DNA from: WTFY01 sp964614915
GTDB lineage: Bacteria > Pseudomonadota > Gammaproteobacteria > UBA4575
Direction of reading: 5' to 3'
Assembly (NCBI GenBank): GCA_964614915.1
Contig: CAZTNC010000019.1
Span: 186,001-250,000, forward strand
DNA: 64,000 nt
The position numbers and the translations under genes were made by a program. This document shows positions 46,031 through 55,218 of this stretch, piece by piece (the first letter of the stretch is position 1; each line of letters opens with the position of its first letter). The notes under the pieces are model-generated. The model had not been told where the DNA came from. It saw only the letters and a program-made list of their open reading frames with translations, and did not search any database.

Positions 46031-46544
46031 CGCTGTCAAGCCATGTATATAATTCCCAGAATCCGGGAATTATCCATATCAGGCAGGTATCTTTTCCCGG
46101 TCACTTTGGTATCTTGATGAGCGCTTGGGTTTTGCATAATGCAATGAGCCCATGCCGTAGAGTAACTAAGGCAAGGCAACTGTGGCACTGAGCCATCAAG
46201 ATGCCGAAATGTGTTTTTGCGATTGTTAATGAGTTCGGGCGACAACCTCGAAGCTTCGATACGGAGCCAAGACAAGAGCCTGAACCGGCGATGCTGTTTT
46301 TGATTCATTTACGAGTAGTCATGCGCAAGGGTGTGCACCTTCAGGATGCCGGGATTTGGCCTATGAAGAACGGGCCACTGCTGGCCTGCATATCCCCTGG
46401 CTATTCTGATAGGCTTTCTTGAAGACTCCATGGCGCCCCGATTTCCCTGTATACACTGACGGACCTGTCACGACCCCAATCCCGCCGACCCAAGATGAGA
46501 ATATTGTTCATGTGCCACAGGGCCCAGAGGAAGTGTTTTAAATA
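46031..46544. other. Intergenic region, no supported gene
   Basis: 514 bp between the Fic cassette and cyoE. Open frames on both strands (for example a 90-residue one on the minus strand) match nothing I recognise and lack ribosome sites. The promoter of the oxidase genes probably lies in the right half. Confidence 0.5.
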
Positions 46545-47447
46545 GTGAACGCAACCATCACAGCAGTTCGCAACCAGGCGAGTGACTTCGTAGAGTTGTG
46601 CAAACCACGAATCACGACACTGGTGCTGGTGACCACGTTTGCGGGAATGTGGCTGGCCGGGAACGGCACCTTGCCCCTGGATCTGGTCATCCTCACCCTG
46701 CTGGGGACGGGACTCGCCTCATCCGCAAGTGGAGCGCTCAACAACTATGTGGACCGGGAAGTGGACAAACGCATGGCTCGAACACGCATGCGCGCATTGC
46801 CCTGTTCGCGCCTGCATCCACAGCAGGCCTTGTGGCTGGGCGTCATGCTCAGTCTGTGGTCGTTTGCAATTCTCTTTTACCTGGTGAATCCCCTGACCGC
46901 GTACCTTGCTGCGGCGACCACATTTTTCTACGTAGTGGTGTACACCGTCTGGCTGAAACGCGCATCCCCTCTTTGCACTGAAATCGGTGGGGTGGCCGGT
47001 GCGCTGCCCCCTGTCATTGGCTGGGTAGCCGTGACCAATGACATCGGCCTGCCCGCATTGGCCATGTTCGCGATCATGTTCATATGGCAACCTCCGCACT
47101 TCTGGGCACTGGCCCTGTTGAGGTCCGATGAGTACCGCGAGGCCCGCCTGCCGATGCTGCCGGTGACGCATGGACAGCAGGCTACGAAGACCCGCATGCT
47201 GCTGTACACCATTGCCCTGGTACCCCTGAGCACATCCATGTACTGGCTTGATGTCGTGGGCCCCGTCTATCTGGTGCTAAGTATCGTGCTCGGAATCACC
47301 TATCTGCTTTTGACCATAGACTTTGTCCGCAAACCGATTACCCACCAGAGCACGCGCAGGTTGTTCGGCTTTTCTATTCTTTACCTGCTGGGCCTGTTTA
47401 CCCTGATATTTGTGGATTGCGGATGCAGTGGTGGAATTATCTGGTGA
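46545..47447 (+). CDS. cyoE: Protohaem IX farnesyltransferase (haem O synthase) CyoE/CtaB
   Basis: Adds a farnesyl group to haem B, giving haem O for the terminal oxidase. 300 residues, with about seven to nine membrane helices and the prenyltransferase motif NNYVDREVDKRMARTRMRAL near residue 65. The GTG at 46545 is used; AGAGGAAG stands upstream at a rather long distance. The gene precedes the cytochrome oxidase subunits by 64 bp. CtaA (haem A synthase) is not in the window. Confidence 0.93.
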   Translation: MNATITAVRNQASDFVELCKPRITTLVLVTTFAGMWLAGNGTLPLDLVILTLLGTGLASSASGALNNYVDREVDKRMARTRMRALPCSRLHPQQALWLGVMLSLWSFAILFYLVNPLTAYLAAATTFFYVVVYTVWLKRASPLCTEIGGVAGALPPVIGWVAVTNDIGLPALAMFAIMFIWQPPHFWALALLRSDEYREARLPMLPVTHGQQATKTRMLLYTIALVPLSTSMYWLDVVGPVYLVLSIVLGITYLLLTIDFVRKPITHQSTRRLFGFSILYLLGLFTLIFVDCGCSGGIIW

Positions 47448-47511
47448 GCCTGATGCACATGTCGCAAGTCCAGTGTAACCGCCGTATTGGAATGACTAAG
47501 GAGTCTAGAAC

Positions 47512-48864
47512 ATGGCCATAGCCATTATATTGATCGTTCTGGTAGTGGGATCGGTCGTCTTCCATTTCATGAGCCCGTGGTACTTCACGGAAATTGCCTC
47601 GAACTGGACTGCCATCGACACGACGGTGACTATTACTTTCATCGTGTGCGGCATTGTTTTCGTGGCGGCCAACCTGTTCATGGCGTACTGCATCATCAAG
47701 TACCGCAACAAGGACAAGAACCAGCGCGCCGATTACGAGCCGGAAAATAAGAAGCTTGAAGGCTGGCTCACGGCGATCACGACCGTTGGAGTCGTCGCCA
47801 TGCTGGCTCCTGGGCTGATCGTGTGGGGCAAGTTCGTATCGCCGCCGGAAAATGCGGCCATCGTGGAGGTGGTCGGGCAGCAGTGGCAGTGGACCTTCCG
47901 CTTCCCGGGCAAGGATGGCCAGCTGGGCACCACGGACAACCGCAAGATCAGCATCGACAATCCATTCGGCATGAATGAAGAAGACCCGTATGGCCAGGAT
48001 GACATTCTGATCGAGGGCAACGAAGTGCACATCCCCATCGGCTTGCCCATCAAGTTCCTGTTGCGCTCCAAGGATGTCCTGCACAACTTCACGGTACCCC
48101 AGTTTCGCGTGAAAATGGATCTGGTGCCCGGCATGATCACGTGGCAATGGCTGACCCCCACGCGTGTCGGCACGTTCGAAATCCTCTGCGAGGAACTGTG
48201 CGGAATCGGGCATCACTCCATGCGCGGCAAGGTCACCGTGGTGGAAGAGGAGCAATTCCATGAGTGGATCGCCCAGCAACCCACCTATGCGATGCTGTCT
48301 GCCAGGCAAGCCGGAAATGCGCAGGCGGGTCAGGCCCAGTACCAGATTTGCGCAGCCTGCCACGGGGTCCAGGGGGAAGGCAACCATGCACTGAACGCGC
48401 CCAAGCTGAGCGGCCAGGAAGACTGGTACCTGACCCGCCAGCTGACCTATTTCAGGGACGGCATCCGCGGCTCAAACCCTGAGGATGTTCTTGGCCAGCA
48501 GATGGCGCCCATGGCAGCGGGTCTTGTCAATGAAACCCTGATCCGTGATCTCGCGGCCTACATCCAGACGCTTCCGGACGAGCCTGCGCAACAGACCGTC
48601 CAGGGAGACGTGGACAACGGTCGGGACCTGTACACCACCTGCGGCAAATGTCATGGCAAGAAAGGTGAGGGTCGCTGGGCGGTGAATGCCCCGCGTCTTG
48701 CAGGCATGAGCGACTGGTACCTGGCTGACCAGCTCAGGAATTTCAAGCAGGGTATACGGGGTGCGCACCCGCAAGATGCGACTGGGCGTCAGATGGAATC
48801 CATGGTGCTCAGCCTGAGTGACAAGACAATCGATGATCTGGTGGCGTACATCAATACTTTTTAG
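47512..48864 (+). CDS. coxB: Cytochrome c oxidase subunit II with two fused cytochrome c domains
   Basis: 450 residues. Two N-terminal membrane helices are followed by the CuA domain, whose ligands are in CEELCGIGHHSM near residue 230, with the aromatic VVGQQWQWTFRF before it. Two class I cytochrome c domains follow, with haem sites CAACH near 283 and CGKCH near 380. Two such domains on one subunit make this a caa3-type oxidase with an extra haem. It accepts electrons in the periplasm. AAGGAG precedes the ATG. First gene of the coxBACC'D run. Confidence 0.94.
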   Translation: MAIAIILIVLVVGSVVFHFMSPWYFTEIASNWTAIDTTVTITFIVCGIVFVAANLFMAYCIIKYRNKDKNQRADYEPENKKLEGWLTAITTVGVVAMLAPGLIVWGKFVSPPENAAIVEVVGQQWQWTFRFPGKDGQLGTTDNRKISIDNPFGMNEEDPYGQDDILIEGNEVHIPIGLPIKFLLRSKDVLHNFTVPQFRVKMDLVPGMITWQWLTPTRVGTFEILCEELCGIGHHSMRGKVTVVEEEQFHEWIAQQPTYAMLSARQAGNAQAGQAQYQICAACHGVQGEGNHALNAPKLSGQEDWYLTRQLTYFRDGIRGSNPEDVLGQQMAPMAAGLVNETLIRDLAAYIQTLPDEPAQQTVQGDVDNGRDLYTTCGKCHGKKGEGRWAVNAPRLAGMSDWYLADQLRNFKQGIRGAHPQDATGRQMESMVLSLSDKTIDDLVAYINTF

Positions 48865-48950
48865 ACAGGCATCAAAATCCGCAAGTCCATTTGAAGACAC
48901 AATGCGAAACGAATACAGTACCCATAGCATACAGTTGAGGAGAGGCCAGA

Positions 48951-50699
48951 ATGGCGCACGTTGCATTAGCCGATAAAGAACAGGAACTTGCCCATCCGAA
49001 GACATGGATCGGCATGTATGTCTGGAGCCAGGATCACAAGATCATCGGCATCCAGTACATCATCACCGCGACGGCCGTCGGCGTGGTTGCACTGATCTTG
49101 TCCGGCCTGATGCGCCTGCAACTGGGCTTTCCCGGGGTATTCGACTTCATACAGCCCGACGAGTACTACCAGGCCGTCACCATGCACGGCATGATCATGA
49201 TCGTCTTCATGCTCACGGCATTTTTCTTGGGCGGGTTCGGCAACGTCCTCGTTCCGCTGATGTGCGGAGCCCGTGACATGGCCTTCCCGTACATGAACAT
49301 GCTGAGCTACTGGGTATACCTGCTGTCTGTCATCGTCGTGTGTGCGAGCTTCTTCGTTCCCGAAGGGCCCACCGGTGCAGGCTGGACCCTGTACCCTCCA
49401 CAGGCCATTACCGAAGGTACGGCAGGTGCGGACTGGGGCATTATCTGCATGACCGTATCGCTTGGCCTGTTCGTGGTCGCGTTCACGATGGGCGGGCTCA
49501 ACTATGTAACGACGGCATTCCAGGCGCGCACGCGTGGCATGACCCTGATGCGCATGCCCTTGTCGGTATGGGGCATCATCATGGCCACGATACTGGGCCT
49601 GCTGGCGTTCCCGGCACTGCTCGTGAGCGTCATCATGATGACGCTCGACAAGACCCTGGATACCAGCTTTTTCATGCCGGCAATCTCTTCACTGGGTGAA
49701 AATCTGTCGCACGAGGGCGGAAGCCCCATCCTGTTCCAGCACCTGTTCTGGTTCTTCGGTCACCCCGAGGTCTACATCGTGGCGCTGCCGGCCTTCGGAA
49801 TCGTCTCTGACCTGATCAGCACCCATGCGCGCAAGAACATCTTCGGATACCGCATGATGGTCTGGGCCATCGTGGCGATCGGGGGCCTGAGCTTCATCGT
49901 CTGGGCACACCACATGTATGTCAGCGGAATGAATCCCTATTTCGGCTTTTTCTTTGCCACGACCACACTGATCATTGCGGTACCCACGGCCATCAAGGTG
50001 TACAACTGGGTACTGACCCTGTGGCGCGGAAACATTCACCTGACCGTCCCGATGCTGTTTGCAATCGGTTTCATCTTCACGTTCATCCACGGGGGCATCA
50101 CGGGGCTGTTCCTCGGCAACGTGGTCGTGGATGTGCCGCTCTCCGACACCTATTTCGTGGTCGGACACTTCCACATGGTGATGGGCGTATCGCCCTTCCT
50201 GGTGGTGTTCGGAGGCATCTACCACTGGTTCCCCCTGCTGACCGGGCGAATGCTCAATGATGCGATGGGCAAAATCCATTTCTGGCTAACCTTCCTGGGC
50301 ACGTACGCAATCTACCTGCCGATGCACTACATCGGCATACTGGGCGTACCCCGCCGCTATTACGCCAACGGCACCACGGAGTTTCTGCCGGACAGCGTGC
50401 ATGCTGCAAATTTCAGTATCACCATTGCAGCGCTGATCGTTGCTGCGGCACAGTTCCTGTTCCTGATCAATATTTTCTGGAGCCTGTTCAAGGGCAGGAA
50501 GTCACCGCGCAACCCGTGGCGGGCCACCACGATCGAGTGGCAGACCCCGGACTACCCTCCCAAGCACGGCAACTGGGGCAAGGAGCTGCCGGTGGTTCAC
50601 CGCTGGGCCTATTCCTACAGCGTCCCGGGGGCCAAGGAAGACTTCATTCCGCAGAACGAACCCCCCAGCGAGTACACCCGCGGTGAGGGCGACGTTTAG
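48951..50699 (+). CDS. coxA: Cytochrome c oxidase subunit I
   Basis: 582-residue catalytic subunit of the haem-copper oxidase. It has 12 membrane helices; the high-spin and CuB histidine region is WFFGHPEVYIVALPAFG, with the His-Tyr pair, then AHHMYVSG and the low-spin haem region VGHFHMVMG. The GHPEV block agrees with an A-type oxidase. GAGGAG precedes the ATG. Genes for subunits III and IV follow within a few bases. Confidence 0.96.
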   Translation: MAHVALADKEQELAHPKTWIGMYVWSQDHKIIGIQYIITATAVGVVALILSGLMRLQLGFPGVFDFIQPDEYYQAVTMHGMIMIVFMLTAFFLGGFGNVLVPLMCGARDMAFPYMNMLSYWVYLLSVIVVCASFFVPEGPTGAGWTLYPPQAITEGTAGADWGIICMTVSLGLFVVAFTMGGLNYVTTAFQARTRGMTLMRMPLSVWGIIMATILGLLAFPALLVSVIMMTLDKTLDTSFFMPAISSLGENLSHEGGSPILFQHLFWFFGHPEVYIVALPAFGIVSDLISTHARKNIFGYRMMVWAIVAIGGLSFIVWAHHMYVSGMNPYFGFFFATTTLIIAVPTAIKVYNWVLTLWRGNIHLTVPMLFAIGFIFTFIHGGITGLFLGNVVVDVPLSDTYFVVGHFHMVMGVSPFLVVFGGIYHWFPLLTGRMLNDAMGKIHFWLTFLGTYAIYLPMHYIGILGVPRRYYANGTTEFLPDSVHAANFSITIAALIVAAAQFLFLINIFWSLFKGRKSPRNPWRATTIEWQTPDYPPKHGNWGKELPVVHRWAYSYSVPGAKEDFIPQNEPPSEYTRGEGDV

Positions 50700-50702
50700 A
50701 AC

Positions 50703-51368
50703 ATGACGGCTACCCTGATCGTACTGGCCCTGATCATGGGCGGGGTGGTGTTCTGGCTCATCTTCCAGACCATCAACGTCCAGCCCTGGGCGGAGGAAGG
50801 ACCCATCGGTGAGCACCATGCCGGGGGGCCGTATTCCATTCCTGCCGCAAAAATCGGACTTGTCGTGTTCCTGTGTGTCGCGGCTTCACTGTTTTCACTG
50901 TTCGTCAGCGCCTACTTTCAGCGCATGGACTTCAGTGACTGGCGCCCGCTTGCAGAACCCGACATCCTGTGGTTCAACACGGCCCTGCTGATTCTGGGCA
51001 GCGTGTTCTTCCAGCGCGCACGCAATGCCGTGATCAAGAACAAGATCGAAGGGGTGAAGGCAAACCTGCTGGTGGCAGGACTTCTCACCTTTGCCTTCAT
51101 CGCGGGACAGCTGTGGGCCTGGCAGGGACTGCAGGAGCAAGGCTACTTCCTGTCCACGAATCCGGCCAATTCATTCTTTTACGTGCTAACGGCAATACAC
51201 GCCCTGCACATGCTGGGCGGGCTCTGGGTCTGGAGCACGACGGTCTTCAAACTGCAGAATCAAACTGAAGTGTACAAGGTCCGCATGAGCGTTGAACTGT
51301 GTACCATTTACTGGCATTTTCTGCTGCTGGTCTGGCTGGGCCTGTTTGCGTTACTGCTATCGACTTAA
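50703..51368 (+). CDS. Cytochrome c oxidase subunit III-like protein, first copy
   Basis: 221 residues with six to seven membrane helices and the subunit III fold: LIFQTINVQPW, then WFNTALLILGSVFFQRAR, then LTAIHALHMLGGLWVW and the C-terminal IYWHFLLLVWLGLFALL. Subunit III supports proton uptake and stability. It starts 3 bp after coxA. A second subunit III gene follows directly, so this one may be specialised. Confidence 0.88.
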   Translation: MTATLIVLALIMGGVVFWLIFQTINVQPWAEEGPIGEHHAGGPYSIPAAKIGLVVFLCVAASLFSLFVSAYFQRMDFSDWRPLAEPDILWFNTALLILGSVFFQRARNAVIKNKIEGVKANLLVAGLLTFAFIAGQLWAWQGLQEQGYFLSTNPANSFFYVLTAIHALHMLGGLWVWSTTVFKLQNQTEVYKVRMSVELCTIYWHFLLLVWLGLFALLLST

Positions 51369-51388
51369 AAAGGGGACAAGGAAAAAAC

Positions 51389-52069
51389 ATGGCACAAAGT
51401 CCGGTAAATGCAGTTATGGAACACGATGCCGTAACGGATCTGGTATCAGACTGGAGCGCCGAAAAAGAGGTGTTCAAGGTCCACTGGGGCAAGGCCATGA
51501 TGTGGATCTTCCTGCTGAGCGACACCTTCATTTTCACGTCTTTCCTGACGGGCTACATGAAGGTCCGCATCAGTTCCACCGTGCCCTGGCCCAATGCCAG
51601 CGAAATCTTCGCCCTGAGCTTCGGCGGTGACCCGATCCCGCTGATCCTGATCGCGATCATGACCTTTGTCCTGATCACGAGCAGTGGCACCATGGCGCTG
51701 GCCGTGAACTACGGCTACCGGCGTGACCGCATGAAAACCGCGGTCCTGCTGTTCATCACCGCGGCCTTCGGCCTGACGTTCGTAGGCATGCAGGCCTTCG
51801 AATGGACCAAGCTCATCGTCGATGAAGGGGTTCGCCCGTGGGGTAACCCGTTCGGCGCCGCTCAGTTCGGAGCCAGCTTTTTCATGATCACCGGCTTTCA
51901 CGGCTTGCATGTCAGCGGCGGGGTCGCCTATCTGACCTACGTGGCCATCGGTGTCATGAACGGGCGGTATGAGAAAAAGGGCTACGACATCGTCGAGATC
52001 GCAGGACTGTACTGGCACTTCGTCGATCTGGTCTGGGTATTCATTTTCGCATTCTTTTATCTCTGGTAG
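51389..52069 (+). CDS. coxC: Cytochrome c oxidase subunit III, second copy
   Basis: 226 residues. It has a short polar N-terminus, then helices of subunit III with KAMMWIFLLSDTFIFTSFL, the Glu-containing AFEWTKLIVDEGV, GFHGLHVSGGVAYL and the C-terminal GLYWHFVDLVWVFIFAFFYLW. The ATG at 51389 has AAGGA upstream. A longer in-frame extension to 51299 overlaps the previous gene and is rejected. It matches the classical pattern better than the first copy. Confidence 0.9.
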   Translation: MAQSPVNAVMEHDAVTDLVSDWSAEKEVFKVHWGKAMMWIFLLSDTFIFTSFLTGYMKVRISSTVPWPNASEIFALSFGGDPIPLILIAIMTFVLITSSGTMALAVNYGYRRDRMKTAVLLFITAAFGLTFVGMQAFEWTKLIVDEGVRPWGNPFGAAQFGASFFMITGFHGLHVSGGVAYLTYVAIGVMNGRYEKKGYDIVEIAGLYWHFVDLVWVFIFAFFYLW

Positions 52070-52081
52070 AGGGCAACAATC

Positions 52082-52444
52082 ATGGCGGCTGCAGAAGAAG
52101 GTCAACAACATCCACTCAGCATCTACATCGGGATCTGGGTACTGTTATTCGTATTCAGTGCGTTTTCCTACATGGTGGATTACTACCAGCTCCAGGGCTA
52201 TCTGAGATGGAACCTGATCCTGATTTTCATGATGCTGAAGGCGGGATTCATCGTCGCGATCTTCATGCACATGGCCTGGGAACGCTTGGCACTGATCACC
52301 GCAATCCTGATGCCGCCCCTGGCATTGCTGGTGCTCATCGGCATGATGTCCATTGAAGGGGACTACACGTACCTGTCGCGCGCCGAGTTTTTCGGAGTGG
52401 ACGAAGCGCCCGTTGTCGAACACCACCACGCATCAGGACACTAG
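52082..52444 (+). CDS. Cytochrome c oxidase subunit IV family protein
   Basis: 120 residues with three membrane helices, of the prokaryotic COX4 type: IYIGIWVLLFVFSAFSYMV, ILIFMMLKAGFIVAIFMHM and a third LITAILMPPLALLVLIGMM. The C-terminus is histidine-rich (EHHHASGH). It follows the subunit III gene by 12 bp. It is the last standard subunit of the operon. Confidence 0.88.
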   Translation: MAAAEEGQQHPLSIYIGIWVLLFVFSAFSYMVDYYQLQGYLRWNLILIFMMLKAGFIVAIFMHMAWERLALITAILMPPLALLVLIGMMSIEGDYTYLSRAEFFGVDEAPVVEHHHASGH

Positions 52445-52526
52445 TTCTCCCGTTCCGGCAAGCTACGGCAGTGGTCTGCAGGTACACCGCATCTGGTGGC
52501 ATACTGAGTGGGCAACTGCCTGAATC

Positions 52527-53159
52527 TTGACGTACATTACCTCGGCACGCTCGGCACTTCTTCTGGCATGTCTGGCCCTGTGGCCATTCCCGGACGTTCA
52601 TGCGCATGGAGGTGTATTCCTGGAGGATGATCTTTGCTTCATCAAGATCGGCTTTTACAAGGCCCATTTCAAAATCTACCAGCCGCAGAAAAGCCAGCAC
52701 GAGGAATGGTGCGAGGATATCCCCCATGTCGATGAGAGCATATTCGTGCTCGAATACCTGCACGACAGCCTGAGAGAAGTCCCGGTTGAATTTCGCATCA
52801 TCGAGGACGTCGACAATCGCGGGCGGTTTGCAAGATGGAATGACATAAAAGAGGGTGTGCACCGCAATACCGTGTATCACCAGCCTCCCCTGGTCGAACC
52901 AGACGGCACATTTCTCGCCATGTACCGGTTTACCGAGGAAGGCAATTACATCGGCATCGTTACTGCCAAAAGCCCTGATCTCAGCAAGACGTACACGGCC
53001 ATCTTTCCATTCCGGGTGGGCGGGGCGGACTGGGGATTGATTCCCTGGTTTGTCGCACTGGCCGTGTTCCTGCAGCTGAATTACTGGCTGATGAGCGGTG
53101 GCTACGGGCGCATACGCAGGCTTTTGAAACGCGAAAACTCGTCACAGGACATGGACTGA
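52527..53159 (+). CDS. Exported protein of unknown function with C-terminal membrane helix
   Basis: 210 residues from a TTG at 52527. A signal peptide ends near FPDVHAHGG. Next comes a charged periplasmic domain with CFIKIGFYKAHFKIYQPQ and EWCEDIPHVDESIFVLEY, which contains two Cys. A single helix near the C-terminus (WGLIPWFVALAVFLQLNYWLM) suggests anchoring. Position directly behind the oxidase genes suggests a role in assembly or metal handling, but there is no recognisable domain. The start is uncertain because TTG has a weak ribosome site. Confidence 0.7.
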   Translation: MTYITSARSALLLACLALWPFPDVHAHGGVFLEDDLCFIKIGFYKAHFKIYQPQKSQHEEWCEDIPHVDESIFVLEYLHDSLREVPVEFRIIEDVDNRGRFARWNDIKEGVHRNTVYHQPPLVEPDGTFLAMYRFTEEGNYIGIVTAKSPDLSKTYTAIFPFRVGGADWGLIPWFVALAVFLQLNYWLMSGGYGRIRRLLKRENSSQDMD

Positions 53160-53163
53160 ACCC

Positions 53164-53580
53164 ATGAGAACCATAAAGAAAACCTTTGTCGTGCTTTGCG
53201 TGTGTGCAGCCTTCGCATGGACACAAGGCAATTCCGCACAACCCATTACCGAGGCATCCGGGCTCTCGGATGGACAACACTTCGAGGTTCGCTTCACCAG
53301 TCATCTCGATCCGATCGCGATCAACACCATGCATGCATGGACGCTGCACATCCAGGGCCGCTCGGGCAAACCCGTCACCGATGCCACCGTCCAGGTCGAT
53401 GGAGGGATGCCGGACCACGACCATGGGCTGCCGACACAGCCGAGAGTCACGGAAAACTTGGGTGGCGGGGACTACCTGCTCGAGGGCATGAAGTTCCACA
53501 TGGGCGGCTGGTGGCAGGTCATGCTCCTGATCCAGCAGGGTGAAACTTCAGACCGCGTGACTTTTGATCTGAACCTGTAG
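53164..53580 (+). CDS. YtkA/FixH-like exported protein
   Basis: 138 residues with a signal peptide of about 23 residues. The domain resembles the YtkA/FixH type: MHAWTLHIQGRSGKPVTDA, then GGMPDHDHGLPTQPRV and LLEGMKFHMGGWWQVML. These proteins are linked to cytochrome oxidase assembly and copper, and the His/Met pattern would suit a metal site, which is inference. It starts 4 bp after the previous gene and precedes the di-haem protein gene by 7 bp. Confidence 0.82.
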   Translation: MRTIKKTFVVLCVCAAFAWTQGNSAQPITEASGLSDGQHFEVRFTSHLDPIAINTMHAWTLHIQGRSGKPVTDATVQVDGGMPDHDHGLPTQPRVTENLGGGDYLLEGMKFHMGGWWQVMLLIQQGETSDRVTFDLNL

Positions 53581-53587
53581 GCACACC

Positions 53588-54874
53588 ATGTCGAAAGCGG
53601 CCCGGGGCATGCTCGCAGTAGCCATTCTGGCTGTCCTGGCCGGTGTCTGGTGGTATGCACAGCCCGGCATGCACAGCAAGGCCTGGACGGATCTGGAAAT
53701 CACCCTGATTCGCTCGCTCTGGATCGACAACCTTCCACCCCTGCCGACGGGCACGGGCAATACCGTGGCCGATGACCTGCAGGCTGCAGAATTCGGCCAC
53801 CGTCTTTTTTTCGACAAGCGCCTGAGCGCCAATGGGCAGATCTCCTGTGCAAGCTGTCACCGGCCTGGGCATTTTTTTACGGACGGCCTGGAGGTCGCCG
53901 AAGGGCTCAGCACCGGCAAGCGAAATACCATGAGCATTGTCGGTGCAGCCTACAGTCCCTGGATGTTCTGGAACGGGCGCAAGGACAGCCTCTGGTCCCA
54001 GGCCCTGTCCCCGCTTGAAAACCCGCTCGAACATGGAAGCTCGCGCATGCAGCTTGCGCACCTCGTCGCACAAGACAAACACTACCGCGAACAGTACGAG
54101 AAGCTGTTCGGACCCCTGGATGATTTTTCAGATGCATCGCGTTTCCCAGCGACCGCAGGTCCCGTAGACGACAAGAACCTGCTTGAGAGCTGGCAGTCCA
54201 TGTCCCCTGCGGATCAGGAAGCGGTGACAAGGGTGTTCGTGAATATCGGCAAGGCCATCGCTGCCTACGAGCGCTTGCTCGTGCCGGGGGCTGCGCGCTT
54301 CGATCGCTACGTGGAGGCGCTGGTTACAGGAAACCGTGAACCCCGCGAAATCTTGAGCAAGGATGAACGTGCCGGCCTGAGACTGTTTGTCGGCAAGGCA
54401 CAGTGCATCAACTGCCATAATGGCCCGCTACTCACCAATCACCAGTTCCATAACACGGCCGTGCTGTCCAGCCCGGGCTCGCTTCCGAGCAAGGGCCGGA
54501 CCAATGCAGTGCAGGATGTCCTGGAAGACCCGTTCAACTGCCGGGGGGATTTCAGTGACATCAACCCGAGGGAATGCACCGAGCTGCGCTTTATCCGTAC
54601 CGGCGACAACCTGGTGGGTGCCCACAAGACCCCTTCGCTTAGGAGTACTGCAAAGACCGCCCCCTACATGCATGCGGGACAGTTGGCTACGCTTGAGGAA
54701 GTCATCGATCATTATGACCGTGCGCCTGCCGCCATGGTCGGACACAACGAGGCCAAAGTGCTGGCCTTGGGACGCAGGGAGGCCAGGCAGCTTGAAGCAT
54801 TTCTGCATACGCTGACGGGACCTGTGGCAGCCGATTCGAAATGGCTCAAAGCGCCCGACTTGGCCGGCGACTGA
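53588..54874 (+). CDS. MauG/CcpA-type di-haem cytochrome c peroxidase family protein
   Basis: 428 residues with an N-terminal membrane anchor (MLAVAILAVLAGVWWY). Two haem c motifs are present: CASCH at 87-91 and CINCH near 275. GHRLFFDKRLSANGQISC, then LRSTAKTAPYMHAGQLATLEEV are family blocks. The enzymes reduce hydrogen peroxide or oxidise protein substrates in the periplasm. As last gene of the oxidase cluster it may protect against peroxide or pass electrons to the oxidase; both are guesses. Confidence 0.88.
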   Translation: MSKAARGMLAVAILAVLAGVWWYAQPGMHSKAWTDLEITLIRSLWIDNLPPLPTGTGNTVADDLQAAEFGHRLFFDKRLSANGQISCASCHRPGHFFTDGLEVAEGLSTGKRNTMSIVGAAYSPWMFWNGRKDSLWSQALSPLENPLEHGSSRMQLAHLVAQDKHYREQYEKLFGPLDDFSDASRFPATAGPVDDKNLLESWQSMSPADQEAVTRVFVNIGKAIAAYERLLVPGAARFDRYVEALVTGNREPREILSKDERAGLRLFVGKAQCINCHNGPLLTNHQFHNTAVLSSPGSLPSKGRTNAVQDVLEDPFNCRGDFSDINPRECTELRFIRTGDNLVGAHKTPSLRSTAKTAPYMHAGQLATLEEVIDHYDRAPAAMVGHNEAKVLALGRREARQLEAFLHTLTGPVAADSKWLKAPDLAGD

Positions 54875-55218
54875 AAAAAGCTCCATGAAGCTTTCCCCCA
54901 ACCCCGTCAGGCATATGCCGAGTACCTGGATTGCGGATATAAAACCTTGATTTTTGGACCGGATGAAGGCTCGCTGACAATTGTATTTATTGCCTGTAGG
55001 CTTATAATGTAATAACTATTAATTGGTCCATAGTTACAATCTATGGTTCCAATAATGATAAAGTCTTGGACGGGAAAGCGATAATTTACTATAGATAGAC
55101 TATTAAGCTTATGTTAAGGGAGTAGGCTTAAAACTTATAACACAGGGTCCTGAAACTGTTATGGCCGGGTTACTCAAGGACAATCTGGCCAAAACCCTTG
55201 CACGGGAGGAGTAAAACC
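54875..55218. other. AT-rich leader of the porin gene
   Basis: 344 bp with no gene. It is distinctly AT-richer than the flanks from about 54950. It contains two possible promoters and an imperfect inverted repeat, listed separately, and a duplicated TAGGCTTA motif (near 54997 and 55124). Confidence 0.6.
54981..55095 (+). promoter_or_regulatory. Promoter candidates flanking an inverted repeat, upstream of the porin gene
   Basis: A first sigma-70-like promoter is TTGTAT (54981-54986), 16 bp, TATAAT (55003-55008). Between it and a second candidate, TTGGAC (55066-55071), 18 bp, TATAGA (55090-55095), lies an imperfect palindrome with ATTGG at 55022-55026, CCATAG at 55028-55033, CTATGG at 55041-55046 and CCAAT at 55049-55053. 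Its place suggests an operator that could block read-through from the first promoter or activate the second. Confidence 0.45.

Noticed and set aside
46036..46308. 90-codon minus-strand open frame in the gap before cyoE
   Set aside because: No ribosome site and no recognisable family; kept only as part of a described gap.
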